DNA of 64,000 nt, from NCBI GenBank assembly GCA_029962745.1, contig CM057161.1, forward strand, positions 9,222,638 to 9,286,637, given 5' to 3'. This stretch comes from Echinometra lucunter (Eukaryota; Echinodermata; Echinoidea; Camarodonta; Echinometridae). Position 1 is the first letter of the stretch. Every line of letters starts with the position of its first letter. Shown piece by piece: positions 22,700 through 35,460 of this stretch. Position numbers and translations under genes: made by a program. The notes under the pieces were generated by a model, which searched no databases, was not told where the DNA came from, and saw only the letters and a program-made list of their open reading frames with translations.

Positions 22700-24142
22700 A
22701 TATGTGCATGTGTGTTTAAAAAAAATCCCAAACCAAAAACAAAAAGAGAATGAAAGAGAGAGAGAGAGAGAGAGCGAGAGGGAAAGGAGAGGAAGAAAGA
22801 TAGAGAGAGGGAAGAAGACATTTTAAGTGATAAATTCCCTATGGTCGTTCTCTTTTATTTGTTTTCGTTTGCTTTCAATTTGTTTTGTTTTGTTTTTTTT
22901 CCAATATACATACATGTCCTGGTAAAAGAATTAAGTCACACATTCGTTAACTTATTTCTATAGGCAAGAACCCTGGTTAAATCATTTACCCTATCGATGT
23001 CAACAAAGTTCTTTTCTATTTTTTCTCAACAAAACACGATCTCGACCTGAAGAAGGATCAATCTCGACAGGGTAAACGGAGCGTTTCGCCACTAGTCGCA
23101 TCACACGCTCGATTTCAAGTGCTGGAAAATATTTAAATGTTGATTCGATTTCACCGATTATTCGACCCATTAAATTGCCAATACAAGCGTGGAACGTATC
23201 TCTCAGCTAATATCAATATTAGCTGAGCCAGTGTATGCGAAGGTATACGACTGGCTGCTGTTGCTGTGTTTTGCCGATGACTATGTGAGCATATTGGCGA
23301 GTGACGGCCGATGGTATTGTGTAAGTAAACATGGACTTGTTCATAAAGAATACAAATTTTCTGTCCGATTACGCAAATATAAGAGACAAATTGCCATGTG
23401 GGCTTAGAGATGGGAATTGGACTTGGCGTGCTACGGACACAATGCTAATACACTCGACTCCAATTTGATTTAGTGTGATTATTGCTTTCCGAAGAATGAT
23501 TCGCTACTAATATGCAATATGATATCAAATTTGTTTCAATTCGCTATGACGATGAATTGGAAAAGTTGATGTAATAACAATGATGATCACTTCAGTAAAC
23601 ATAGTATTCTATTTGAGTCGTGAATTCAGTAATGGAATGTTTACTTTCATAACAATTTTTCATCAGGATCGACATGATCTTGTTTGCGTAAGATCATGAT
23701 ATCATTAGGTTTACATAACGATGTTGCAATGAGGGGATTTCCTCTATCTTTGTAATCATTTTTATTTTGTGAGAGGCTAGTGTCAGAGTATATGTCATGA
23801 TGTATTCCTTTCTTCTTGAAATTAAAGACATAAAATGTGTTTATGAAATTTTATTGAAGAAAATCGCTTCTGGTCATTATGGCCCAAAATATAAACTTGC
23901 ACTGAAATTGTTCGATGAAATGGAAAAAAAAAACACGGTTCAGTGCGTCGTATGATGCAACATTTCATGAAAGCAGTTGACAATTTTTCGTTACACTTTT
24001 CACGTTATGCATATACATGTGTGTTCATTGAAATTTCACCCAAGTTGAGGCAACTAAAGCACAGACTCGTCGGTCGTATCTTTTTGTACTGATGTCTAGT
24101 CGCCGAGACCCTTATAATCATAAATCAGAACTAGGCTAAAAA
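22700..24142. other. No gene; one short perfect hairpin
   Basis: AG-rich tract at 22755-22812. At 23202-23227 there is a perfect 12-bp hairpin with a 2-nt loop (CTCAGCTAATAT and inverse). A 72-codon frame at 23189-23407 overlaps this hairpin and shows no motif. No gene supported. Confidence 0.45.
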
Positions 24143-24283
24143 CTGACCAGCATGGCTGCAAAAGCTCTAAACCCCAGGTGACCACGATCTGACCAGCATG
24201 ATTGCAACAGCTCTAACTTCCAGGTGACCACAAACTGACCAGTATGTCGGAAACAGCTCTGACCTCAAGTGACCATGCTGTGC
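24143..24283. repeat. 46-bp tandem repeat, 3 copies
   Basis: Units start at 24143, 24189 and 24235 with CTGACCAGCATG or CTGACCAGTATG, followed by a GCAACAGCTCTAAC-type stretch and CCAGGTGACCAC. The third unit is the most diverged. No coding potential. Confidence 0.85.
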
Positions 24284-25055
24284 TGACCGAAGGGGATGTA
24301 TTCAGACTATTCTCTAATGGCCGATGATTCGGAGTCGCAATTATTCAAAGCTCGATCGCTTTGAACGTTGAAACCGATTCAGGATGACATTAATTGGCGG
24401 GTTATTCTAAATCACGTGATCATTGCACGCGATTCCACTCTCTTCTCTTATAGGCCTCCAACTCTTATAGGTAATTAATTTGCTTGTGTGACAACCAGGG
24501 CTGACAGTGGGTTGACAGTTTGAAGTATCCACTTTTAACTACTTCTAACTAGTACAATGATATGGGCTGTGGGGTGATATCAGATTTTTTTTTGTTTTTT
24601 GTTTTTTGTTTTATTAATTCGATACGTTGAAAATCAGGCAATGAAATTTTTAATTTTATTTTTCTGTTCTTAAGGAGGCATATTGATCTGGTGGATAAAA
24701 ATTTGTATCGCCATTTAAAAAAAATTATCGTAAAAATTGCTTCGAGGAGGAAAAAATGATATGTTTATATTTGTTATGTTTAAAGCACCAACAGTGCAAT
24801 TACATTCCTCTACCTATTACACGCATTTCTTTTCAACACCTGATTCCTGGTATTCAGCCCTTGTACAAGGCTAAAAAAAAGTTTGGAAGAAAAATGAAGG
24901 GGCAGTGTATCTACCAATCGATTTGAGGTTTATTTCATAAAAATCAGGTATTTCGTGTTTGGTGTTAGGGTTTTTTTTAATGACTGGGCCATGGGTTATG
25001 AGAAGATCTACAGGAGGTTCAAGGATGAAAATTAAAACTCGATTAGAGCGAGAGA

Positions 25056-25334
25056 TTAAAGTTACTCCAAATTGATATATAGATGGCGCTTCACGCAACG
25101 CTTGCGAAAATCCCAAAGGGCGAGCGTCATGCACGAACCAGTCTAGTTGCGAATACGCGAACATAATGCCCACGTAGCTATCCTCTCGTATATGCATCGT
25201 GCATTGCACATACGAGTAAGCGAGCCAATCGAAAAACTTCGCCGAGACTCGCAAACTGTCATGGCCCTGCCCTGTGGGGTTTTTGCAAGTGTTGCCTGAA
25301 GCGCCATCTATAAATGTTGTCAGAGCAACTTTAA
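25056..25334. mobile_element. TTAA-flanked palindromic MITE
   Basis: TTAA at 25056-25059 and 25331-25334 enclose inverted arms. AGTTACTCC with ATAGATGGCGCTTCACGCAA on the left mirror TTGCCTGAAGCGCCATCTAT with GAGCAACT on the right, about 55 bp each. A 127-codon minus-strand frame (24871-25254) runs through it but extends outside into unrelated sequence and is judged spurious. Confidence 0.65.
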
Positions 25335-26358
25335 ACTTTGAACAATATTTGTTGCTGAGGCATAGGTCGTAAAAAACTAACCTTTTCTGTGATATGTTCT
25401 TTTAGAATATCTTCTATTTACAATATTCACTGGATATCGCGGCTACGGACGGTACACGACTTAAGATAACATATTACCTCATGTTTAAAAGTGAGAATGC
25501 CTGTACACTTGAAAAATATTGCCTCTGAAATGACCGCAAAAATTAGAAAAGAGATCGCGTGTTCTTTTCCAATAATGGCTTTGAAATTATATAATGATCT
25601 TGTAGCGGCAAGATAACCATATGATAACTCTATTGATATAGGAATGCGTGCTCATGCCAAGATATAACTTTGAAATAACAGTCGTGTAGCAAAGAGGTAA
25701 TACCGTGTTCGTTCTGTGGGTGACCTGATTCCATAGCCGTTTTACGTCATTAGAGTTGAAGGCAACAGGCCAATGATCGGTTAGATGTAGGTCGAGGCAT
25801 GTTTTGGAAGAAGTCAATGTCATAATATTCTTTGAATTCATATTCTATGTAGTATGATTCCGTATTGACAGATTTTGTGGAATAATAGAGGATTTCGCAG
25901 GCACGAACCTTTGTCAGTCATAACGCATAACAACGTGCCTGACCTTTAAGACTAATGTGGCCTGCGCCGTCTACTGCACTATGTAGTTCCTGTTCTGTAG
26001 GCCTACTGAGAGGGCCAGGGAGTGGCAAAGTTAGGATCGGCTCAAGGCTTTATTTAATTCTATTCAAGTTTCAAAACAGAGTATGTTTCTCTACAGATTA
26101 TATATTTCACCAATTGCAGACAAATTTGGCTGTCTCCGACGTCCATGCCCTCACTGCATAGGTATGTATATTCCTTTTCAGTCTCCCTAAATTCGTTGTC
26201 TTATTTTACATCAAACTGTTGTCAACTTAGTCTAGATACAGACTTTATACATAAAGGTAATAAGCTAATGGGGCTGAGGGGAAAAAGAATACCTATCAAT
26301 ACAAGTCTTGTTTTCCCCTATAAAGCCCATTATTTTCACTTAATAATTTGTCCATATA

Positions 26359-26699
26359 CAGTCCGTATCAAAAAAAAGTTAATACATTTTTAGAGGGCTT
26401 ATATTCACAGCCTATTTAATTTAACAATTCAAATCTACCTCAGTATAAAAGAAGAACTCCTCAGATTTTCATTGATACCTTACTTGTACTGTGATGCCAG
26501 GAACGACCGAATAAATTGATCTGGAAGACAGGAGGTACAGATTCCATTTTTTGCAAGTTTTAGGTAAAATGGGTGAAATGAATGGAAACTGATGCCTCAC
26601 AGTCAGTCAGTCAGGGAAAGCAACCTTTTTCAGCCTTACATTCATTAACAAAGCCTACAAAAGGGCTATTCAAAGTGGCCTTTATTTTGATACGCTCTG
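26359..26699. mobile_element. TA-flanked Tc1/mariner-like MITE
   Basis: CAGTCCGTATCAAAA at the left and TTTTGATACGCTCTG at the right are inverse except for two bases, flanked by TA on both sides (26357-26358 and 26700-26701). The size is 341 bp with no transposase. The right-end sequence also occurs at the left edge of the long inverted repeat at 9114, linking the two families. Confidence 0.7.
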
Positions 26700-26892
26700 T
26701 ATAACGTTAATAATAGTCTAATAGATTTTTTTCGTTTGAATTGATTCCTATATTCGATCTGACTTCAGTCTTTCGGTTTAACAAATAATCATTATGCTGG
26801 AAATCAAGCTATCAAACTACGCTCTCCATCATGCGTGGACCCTTCTCTACCCATCAGTCTATCCATTCTTACAGTCTGTAGATGTCAGCATC

Positions 26893-27151
26893 CAGGGGCG
26901 GCGCTACAGGGGGGGGGGGGCAGGGGGCGACTGCCCCCTATGATTTTTCGAGTGAACAGAAAAAGAAAAGAAAAAAGAGGAAATAAAGAACAAAAAAGAT
27001 GAGGAAGAAAGAAGAGTACGGGAAAAGAGAGGGCTAGGCCATGCAACTTTATAATGCCCCTATTTTTTCATTTAAAACATAAATAAATTTACCTATCGGT
27101 CATCTTGCCACACCCCCCCCCCCCCATCAAAATACCCTGGCGCCGCCCCTG
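26893..27151. mobile_element. Non-autonomous hAT-like element, 259 bp, perfect TSD
   Basis: CAGGGGCGGCGC at the left end and GCGCCGCCCCTG at the right are exact inverses, flanked by identical TCAGCATC (26885-26892 and 27152-27159). An 11-G tract and GGGGGCGACTGCCCCC hairpin lie near the left end and a 13-C tract near the right. The interior is A-rich with no frame. Exact ends and duplication suggest recent insertion. Confidence 0.9.
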
Positions 27152-27159
27152 TCAGCATC

Positions 27160-28047
27160 TCTAGAGAGAGTAATGGTTAATCAATAGAACATCAGATTGA
27201 CTCTAGCATCTCATCATGATGAGTCAATCGATTGGTTCCCTCAAACATTCTAGGTCACTCTGACAGCGGGAAGAAAAATAACGCGAAGGGAAAAAAATAG
27301 CTAAAAATGAGGGGAAATACGAGAGTAATTTGGTCGTTTTTAGAGCAAGATTCGATTCTAGAAACAAAAAGGGGGCATCTAAAACAGGAAGCATATTGAA
27401 CTTTAAGTGTATGTATTTGGAACTTTCAAACAAATCCATCGAAAGCCTCTGAAACATCAAAATAATAAATGAAAACGAAAACAAGTGATAGAAATGGCAT
27501 CTGAAGATAATTGTGGCATCCTAAATGCACTAGAATTGGAATATCTAACATACCTTGTTTTTCCTTCCCTATCTACTTGAAAACAAAGTTGTTAAACTAT
27601 ACTTTAATACGTTTCTACCACTTTGTTTTTAGTTTGTAGTTTATCTGATGCTTTGTTTTAATCTTTAAAAGGTAAACTATACATGGAAAAGATGCTCTTT
27701 AAAAGCCAAAGAGAATGGAAAGCAAGGAAATCACACGAACAAGGATTTAGCCTTTTAATTACAAGATTTGATTGGAGAGAAGAAAATAAACACCCACCGT
27801 AGACGAGAGTACAAAGGGAATCCGAAATACTGATTCAGTGTTCTTCCATGCATTTATTATAAAATACATTCAAATGTCAAAGAAAGGAAATATTCCCATA
27901 GGATCGAAAACACTGGAACGACACTCCTGCTTTTTATCAAAAATTCAATTAAACAATAGAAAGAAACATCCAAAGAAGACAAAATACTGCAGCAATCTAT
28001 TGCATTACATGTCTTAAAGGTGTCTTAAGACGAAGAATAAAAAGAAT
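27160..28047. other. No gene seen
   Basis: AT-rich sequence without repeats of note. An 86-codon minus-strand frame (27224-27484) is hydrophobic and lacks splice or domain support. Confidence 0.45.
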
Positions 28048-28828
28048 CATATAATTGAAGAGTTTCATTCCAAAAGGAGCTAAATCCACTCTCCTGAGTA
28101 AATCACGCTTTTCTATTTCTCCACTTTCCCATTTACCCATGTATCTTTATATTGTTATAGGATTTAGAGGGGTCAGACTGGACCAGTAATATAAGATTAG
28201 AAAAAAATCTACCTGGTCTTTTTGAATTTTAATAAATTTTTTGAATTAAAATTTTTATGGATTTAGCTCCTTTTGGAATGAAACCTTAGTCGAATGTCAA
28301 TTTCTGCACATTTACACACGTTTAACAATTGAAATTCAACATGAAACACATTAATATTACTCGCAGAGAACATTTTACATCTTTTCTGATGTTTATTTGT
28401 TGAGAATTAAATTTTCAATTTTTATTGAATTTCCCATCTTTCGTCAAGACAGGAATTTTTCGATGTTTCATTTCAAAAGGAGCTAAATCCAAACTTGTTC
28501 ATAAAAATAGTTAAACTCGCTTACTCATGCCAAAATTTTGCACTGATGATGTAGACCGAAAGCCGAAATATGTGCTTAAAAATCTGAATGCATAGCTTTA
28601 GGTATTGTGGTTAAATGAACAAATCCTAAATGACCATAGTGGATTTAGCTCCTTTTGGAATGAAACCTAAATTTGTAACAAATTTTTTCAACCTTCAAAA
28701 AATGTGTTTTTAAATACGATATAATGCTTTTGATTCCCATGTCTGAGATGCACATATCAAACTTTAAAAATCAATTTTGGTCCAAAATGGATTTAGCTCC
28801 TTTTGGAATCAAACTCTTCAATTGTATG
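28048..28828. mobile_element. 781-bp element with five copies of a 26-bp motif
   Basis: The outer inverted ends are CATATAATTGAAGAGTTT and the inverse AAACTCTTCAATTGTATG. The 26-bp motif (TTTCATTCCAAAAGGAGC followed by TAAATCCA) occurs at 28063 (+), 28258 (-), 28466 (+), 28640 (-) and 28788 (-), each nearly perfect, with unrelated AT-rich spacers of 122-182 bp. The spacers are not repeats of one another. Terminal copies are part of the inverted ends, so this is probably a non-autonomous transposon whose internal copies resemble transposase-binding subterminal repeats. No frame. Confidence 0.75.
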
Positions 28829-29320
28829 CATGGTCGAGTCCTTGATGGCATTGGCTAACTTTGTGAGGAGCTGATTTAAAAATTCTCAAACTAAGATGAA
28901 GTACTAAGATGAGTACTTGTATTTGTACAAAAAAAAACCTGAAACCAACCATAATTTGGAATGAAAAACTGTAAGTTAGACGCAAACGGCGATTTTATCA
29001 TCCTTCGTCTCGTGAGACAATAACTCAGAGGACCACTTTGCTCGAATTTGGAATGCTGTTATGTGCCTCCCGCCGCGTGATATGCCAATACACACAGCAC
29101 GGTTAGGTGAGTCATCCGCGCATGCGCACTCCTTAAGTCTATTCTGTGCAACCGACCCTCGTATATTTTTCAAACATTGGTTCACATTTTTGATATTTAA
29201 AAATACTTCCGTGGATATTATACTTTGAATTTTTCAGACTGGTATTTTTACACTATAACCCTTATGTTTATCCCATTTTTCAAGTAACAAAACGAGATTT
29301 TTTAAAATCATAACAATGAT

Positions 29321-29451
29321 AACCAATGTCTTTGATTCTCTTTTCCCCCTCTTCTGACATCCCATCCCCTCGAAGGGCTGGAAATAAACGAACTTGGTCC
29401 TCGCTTCTCCCTAAACTGTATTAGATCCCACAGGAAAGAAATACCCCTAAC

Positions 29452-29482
<31 letters not shown>

Positions 29483-29753
29483 ACACACCTGAAAAAGTCA
29501 AATACAGAACCACTGCTTTTGCATGTATCACAAGATGTGTTGCCAGTGTCCTTGATTCTCTTCCTTTTTTTTTTCTTCTTCTGACATCCCCTTCCCTCAA
29601 AGGGCTGGAAATAAACAAACGTGATCCTCGCTTATCCTCAAACCGTATCCCACAGGAGAGAAATAGAAATCTCTCCCCCCCCCCCCCCCCATACCTAAAA
29701 AAAAGTCAAATAGAGTAGCGCTGCTTTTATATGTATCACAAGATGTGTTGCCA
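29321..29753. repeat. Tandem duplication, two ~215-bp units
   Basis: The unit starting at 29321 (AATGTCTTTGATTCTCTT, CTTCTGACATCCC, AGGGCTGGAAATAAAC, C-tract, AAAAGTCAAATA, ATGTATCACAAGATGTGTTG) is repeated from 29541 in the same order. Each unit includes a long C homopolymer; in the first it runs into a CA microsatellite (29469-29488). Confidence 0.85.
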
Positions 29754-31303
29754 TAAAGAAGTATAGGGAAAGACCTTGAAAATGGAAAGGAAATACAACG
29801 GGAAGATCCTCGCTTTTGAGTACCACAAGGTTTGATCCCAAAATAATCCACGACGATGACAATAATGGATTCAATTTACTCCCACGTAAAGGAAGTCTGC
29901 ATGACTGGAAGCTGATTCGACTGATATCCATGTGCTATTTTATCCTACTCTTGTTTGATGATGATGATGGTCGAAAGGCGGAGAGACATCTCTTCATAAG
30001 TTCCTTTCTCCCGTTATTGATTATTTGCGGTGTTGTTGTGGCAGCGTTCATCTGAGATTGCCCTGCTAAAACTATAAATCCTTATGCTGAACGTTGTGTG
30101 TTGTAGATTGTACTTGAAAACGAATTCCTCAGAGCATTGATTGATCATTGAAAGGTTTGTTTTTTTAAAATCTACCATTGACAGCGTAACCGGAATCACA
30201 TGTATGAATATGAAGACCATTTCTTCGTTCTTGTCTTAATGTGTTAATTGGATGTTTGAAAATAACAGAAGATGATACTTTATCTATTTCGTTACAGAGT
30301 AAACATTTTTCAAGACTTTTAGATAAGTTTGTCAAAATAGGGTTATTTCTGTTTGGGAATGGAAATTTGATTATAGATGTCTGTTAAATAGAAATAGCTT
30401 TTCACATTAATCTTATTTTCTAACTGACATGCACGTCATTATTGTATTCTGATATCTAAAAATATATATCGCTCCTTGTTATGAAAGATAATTTGAATTG
30501 TATGAAATGAGACCAGACCTATTTGTTCCTATACGTCAATCGCAAATTACATCAGCAATGAATGCCTTAGTATTCCTCATGGGGCCCCAGATAAAAACTA
30601 TCCATGTTTCACAGGTGACTTTCGCTGGCCTAATTCCATTTTTTTTTTAGCATTTGTAAAGAAAAACCTGCGGTGTATGCTTTTCTTCGAATTCATTCAG
30701 ACAAAAATCATGGTGTAAAACTACTCAAGGAACATTTCAACCGTGTAGCAGTTAGGGTGCTTTGATGTTGTCGAGATTCACATGTATGAATATTGTACCC
30801 CACCCTTTCCCTCAAATTAGAGCCTTGTGATATTGATACGAAGGACGGCGACGAATTTTTGAGACGCATCAGTTTATCAAGTTATGAAAATATCAGTTTG
30901 CCATAGTAACGCATGTGGCATGTGTGGCAGTAGTGGAGCATTCTCGGCGCAGCAATGAAAACGTGTTAAAGTATATGGGATGGTACACCAATTAAGATTG
31001 AGAAGTCGGTCAGGTAAGATAGCACGTGCATTATAAGCCGTGCAGACAGTGAAAACGCTTCTAGAACATTTAGAAGAAAATGTTAGCCATCTCTTTCCTT
31101 CATGGAAGAGAATTTATATCTAAGTGTTATCGTTTTTGGAGTAATTTCAAAATCGACACGTTCGTGGCTTCTCCTTACTGTCCGTTTTCACACCATCACC
31201 CGTTTTGAATCAGGTTTCTTTAGATAGGTGGGAAAAGCCACACAATGTTCCCCTTTCACTCTCCCGGTCCATCTGCTTGTCTTGCTGTTCACAACTAGAA
31301 CAG
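29754..31303. other. No gene seen
   Basis: Mostly AT-rich single-copy-looking sequence. No supported coding exon, RNA gene or structured repeat was found. Confidence 0.45.
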
Positions 31304-31450
31304 GGCCCCGTTTCATAAAACCTGTTATCAGTAACAACTGTCACATTTCTACGACAAATTTGCTCTCAGCCAATCACAGATGCAAGGATTTTAGTAGCTT
31401 ATAACAGTTACTGCAACTTGTATTGATAACAAGTTTTATGAAACGGGGCC
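31304..31450. mobile_element. Short palindromic MITE (GGCCCCGTTTCATAAAA ends)
   Basis: GGCCCCGTTTCATAAAAC at the left and GTTTTATGAAACGGGGCC at the right are near-perfect inverses. The arms continue with TGTTATCAGTAAC and its inverse-like GTTACTGCAACTTG..TTGATAACA. The centre contains CTCAGCCAATCACAG, also found in related elements at 39598-39757 and, inverted, in the fragment at 41010. A right-half relic lies at 37735-37789. Confidence 0.75.
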
Positions 31451-31486
31451 AAGAATATTCACACATGTACTAACTGGATTATACCT

Positions 31487-31620
31487 CAATCATACCGCCA
31501 TACCCACTCCAGACCGACCTATTCCATACCGATCGGCTATTGACCATTCAGGTTTATGTAAATCTTTGTAATTCGGTCTGATATCGCTCGGGTGTCGGAC
31601 TAGTTTGTGTGACCGGGTGA
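31487..31620. repeat. Single foldback unit of the CCAGACCGAC family
   Basis: Opens with CAGACCGACCTATTCC and ATACCGATCGG and closes with ATTCGGTCTGATATC, GTGTCGGAC and GTGTGACCGGG. This is the same arrangement as the three units at 42131-42653, so it is a dispersed copy of that repeat. Confidence 0.55.
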
Positions 31621-31624
31621 TTCC

Positions 31625-33991
31625 TACAAGATGGTACGTACCATGGAGAATGCACATACATCTACTGAGTGCCCTTCGATGGTGTGGTGTGTGCGATTAT
31701 GTGCGTGGGTGAACTCGTAAAGAAGGCAACCGCGTATCTTGTTTGAATGGCCGTGTGAAAGTTATTACGTCATGCCTTTTTATTTGGGATAATATTTACA
31801 CGTTTTTAGAGTGATTTTCAATTATGTTGACATTCCCTCAGATTACCATAGTCCTGACTCTTTTAACTTATTTTTAGGAACTTTTTCAGTTTTGTCACTC
31901 AAATTTACGTGTGCGCAGACAGAAGAATTACAATCATTAACTGTACATGGATTAATTTTGTCATGTTGAATGCGACTTGAAATAACGACATCAGACAGGA
32001 GTGGACCTATATCCAATTTTGTCATACTCTACGGAACAGTTTGTTAAACAGGAATTATCCTTAGATTGAGGGAGAAATCTATAAAAACAACACAGGCTCT
32101 ACGGTGTGAAGGTTATTGATCGAGCGATCGAGAACGCGGACAGTCATGATCGATCGATCACACTTCTCGGGCCTTCTCCAAACTTCAGCCAGCCTGTTTC
32201 ATATAGTCTCTAATTTTAGACATTTTATTGAGTTAATGAGCTTGAGGAATGATTAGGTGAACGTTGGACTGTCTTAAACAGTACTGTTCCTTTTTCAATG
32301 TGTTTTATTTCATACCATGCACCCCTTAACCAAGTAGGAACACCCATCGTCGTCCGTCATGAGGACCACTTTTCAGATAACCTACAGGGTCTATGGTTAC
32401 CCTTTTTTCATCATTAAATCACATTCTCTGTAAACCATTCGCATTATTGTTGAAAGTGATTTTCAAAATTTATTAACGATCATAAAACTATGTCTGATTG
32501 TCATGAAAATGTAATTAATCACAATGTGAAGACGCTTCTTACATCAGTGTGAGGCACTGCTTCTTCACGGCAAGGAATTGTTTCCAAAAAAGAATATCAC
32601 TTCGGTGACCATTGAGTCCTTTTCTTTATTCTTTCTAACCACTACATTTAGATGTTGATCACACCTTTATTTCGAAAATTCAGAGTAGCAAAGGAATAAT
32701 GATGATTTATATAAAATATGAATTTAGTTCATAATTTTAATTCGTTTCATATAACTGTTTCTAATAACACAGAGCAAAATCAAAACCACTGATAATTAAA
32801 ATGAGATGGTCATTGATACTGATGAATGATGATCATAAATGTGTCATATGGGATAGGTGTTGGGTCATAAATGCGGTAAGGAGAGAAAGACTTCCATTCA
32901 AGGAGAGGCAGAAATTTCATAAAAATCGATGAGCAGCTGCCGGTGGATCTTATTGAGACCAATTATGTCCAAGTTCAAGGTCCTTCATTGTTTCAAGATA
33001 TTACTCAGATGATATGGCAAAGATTAAACATGCATTTGATTATCATGAAAACGTGAAATGTGAATAGCACTCATTGTATCTCATGGAAGACCTGCTTACA
33101 AATGCATTTTAAACTAAATGTAATTGAATTGAATTGAATTCACATTTCCTTCTGATCAGTCAATAACATAATGTACAGCATTGCAATAAAGGTGACGAAC
33201 ACCGGGGAAGCGAAGCGTGTGTTGGGGACGCCGAGAACAAAAAGACAGTACAAGTAAGAACATGTAATGCATAAATACAAAAACCTTATTTGACGTTATA
33301 ATGAAGGAAATTGGGGTAGAAATAAAATAGCAAATATTACAGAGGAGAGGGAAAGGGTGGCATGAAAAAAAAAATATTGCACGTGTAACAAAACCAAATC
33401 ATCGCAAATTCGTAACTTTGTAATAGTAGCAAGATATAAAAATATTGACTTTGTTGGACTTAAATGTTAGCACTTGTATATACATGGGTTTTCTATATCA
33501 TCTGTACGACTAAATGTTAGCACCTACAGGTAAATCTGCCAGCAATGAATTAGGTTTCGTTATCAACATAAAATTTTGTAAATCATTTACCCTTACGAAA
33601 TTATGTTTTTATTGAGATCAGGTAGACGAATATCCCCCACCCCGCATGCAATTCGAACCTGAGACATGTGGTATAAGAAACCTGTGCCCACATTCCATGG
33701 CAAATATGATAAAGATAGGGACTTGGGGAGATTTTCATTCGAACTTTATCTCGTTTTTTTCCTGTTAAGTGGCAATTGTCCACCATGTATCAAGTATTGT
33801 TTAAAAAAAAAGATCCATATGATCATGATGATAATCGTTATACGATAATCTAGATTTGGTAGCTAGCCCATGGACTACATGGTATCATAAGCAATGTATT
33901 ATCACTAGAATTACCTATTGTAGTATCTGTTTGAGAATTGTCATTGAAACAGCACTGACTTAGCTGGCTGTAGAGACAACAGTGGGGGTCT
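31625..33991. other. No gene seen
   Basis: AT-rich sequence. A short AATTG tandem (about 33123-33140) and a GATCGATCG cluster (about 32119-32158) are the only local patterns. No coding support. Confidence 0.45.
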
Positions 33992-34582
33992 TTAAAGGAG
34001 AATGCAACCCAGGCATCAGTGTGCTTTTAGTGAATAGAGATGGACAAGACAGATAGACAGTGAAAGTTTGAGCAAAATCGGACAATCTGTTCAAGAATTA
34101 TGAATTTTGAAAGTTTAAGCAAATCCATATTATAGGGATCCTTGAGTTGGCAACTTTGCCAGCATCTGTGATATAATAGTGGACAACTCTCCATTCATTT
34201 TGTGCACATAATTTAACATTTTCTTCATTTTCAAGAAAAATAGAAAATTCTTTTGATTTACTGTTTGAGTATGACATAGCTACATCAGTTCTACAAGCAT
34301 TTGGGGAAGAATTATTTTGATTCCTGACTCAAAATTTCATATAAATCAATTTTTTGGGGAAAAATCATACACAAAATGAATGGAGAGTTGTCCATGATGA
34401 CATCATGAATGCTGGCAAAGTTGCCAACTCAAGGATCCCTATAATAAGGATTTACTTAAACTTTCAAAATTCATAACTCTTGAACAGATTGTCCGATTTT
34501 GCTCAAACTTTCACTGTTTATCTTTCTTGTTCATCTCTATTCACTGAAAGCACACTGATGCCTGGGTTCCATTCTCCTTTAA
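33992..34582. mobile_element. TTAA-flanked long-palindrome MITE, 591 bp
   Basis: TTAA at 33992-33995 and 34579-34582 bound arms of about 225 bp that are near-perfect inverses. They run from AGGAGAATGCAACCCAGGCA through GAAAGTTTGAGCAAAATCGG and GGGATCCTTGAGTTGGCAAC on the left, with the complements in reverse order on the right. The centre (about 34225-34365) is unpaired. No reading frame. Its TTAAAGG ends and internal GCAAAATCGG and GGCAAC words are shared with 46843-47289. Confidence 0.85.
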
Positions 34583-35460
34583 GACACCATGAACGCGGTC
34601 AGTTACGATTAGTTTTCTGTAGAGTGTCTACTAAACGTATTTTGTGCATCTTATAGCCCTTTGCTGGATATTTATTGAGCCTTTGCTGCAGTGGTTTTTA
34701 GATTTGCCATGAAATCGCTTATAAGCTCTGTTACCCTTCATCTTTTTCAAATGGAACGGATTACAAAATCACTACGAATTCGAAAGGCATGCAGACATTT
34801 CGATTAACCTTAGAGCGGCAGATTTGTGACCAAGTAATGAAAGATTAGCCACAATCCCGTCTGGAAATGAACCAATTATAATAACTAATACCACAGCTTA
34901 ACCAGACGCGACTAAATGTCTCCTTTGATCTAGTCTGGCTTCGATGAAATTATATTTGCTGCAGCAGATACTGAATCACGACATGACTGCTAATAAGCAT
35001 TTACGCAGATAAGATACTTTTATTTATGATATGTTTTTACGGAAGCTACAGCTTTCAAACCCTTTTTTGTTGTTTTAATAATGTTGTTTTATTTGTTTCT
35101 TCAGTTGCATTATGATTATACTGTACAGTTACTTGAACTCATGTTATCAGCATGATCAAGTACAAGTAAAATGTTGTTCCGTTGAATGATTTACGGGGTT
35201 TGAACTTGAATTAGTAGATTCCAGATAATAAATGTACCAAAGTTACCTAACGATCTTACCACTAATAGTTCAAACACGTACCTCTTCCCTGTCTAACACA
35301 TTTCGCCTTAAGATCTATTTTAATCTTGAAATAGAGACAGGAGGTTAAAACCAAACTTTAAACTGAAGCAGATAGCTATTACATCTCCTGAGAAGGTTAA
35401 CTAACTAATAACGTCCGTGCAGACAAGGGCTGAGTTCACGCCAAGTGATTACATCAATCC
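34583..35460. other. No gene; region downstream of candidate minus-strand gene
   Basis: AT-rich. On the minus strand, AATAAA-type sequences occur around 35027 and 35088-35093, which could serve as polyadenylation signals for the candidate gene ending at 35461, but such words are common in this composition. Confidence 0.35.

Noticed and set aside
24871..25254. 127-codon minus-strand frame
   Set aside because: Runs from the middle of a palindromic MITE into unrelated flanking sequence; no motif.
28048..28828. CRISPR-like spaced repeats
   Set aside because: Repeats alternate orientation, spacers are long and uneven, and the sequence is eukaryotic with transposon-like inverted ends.
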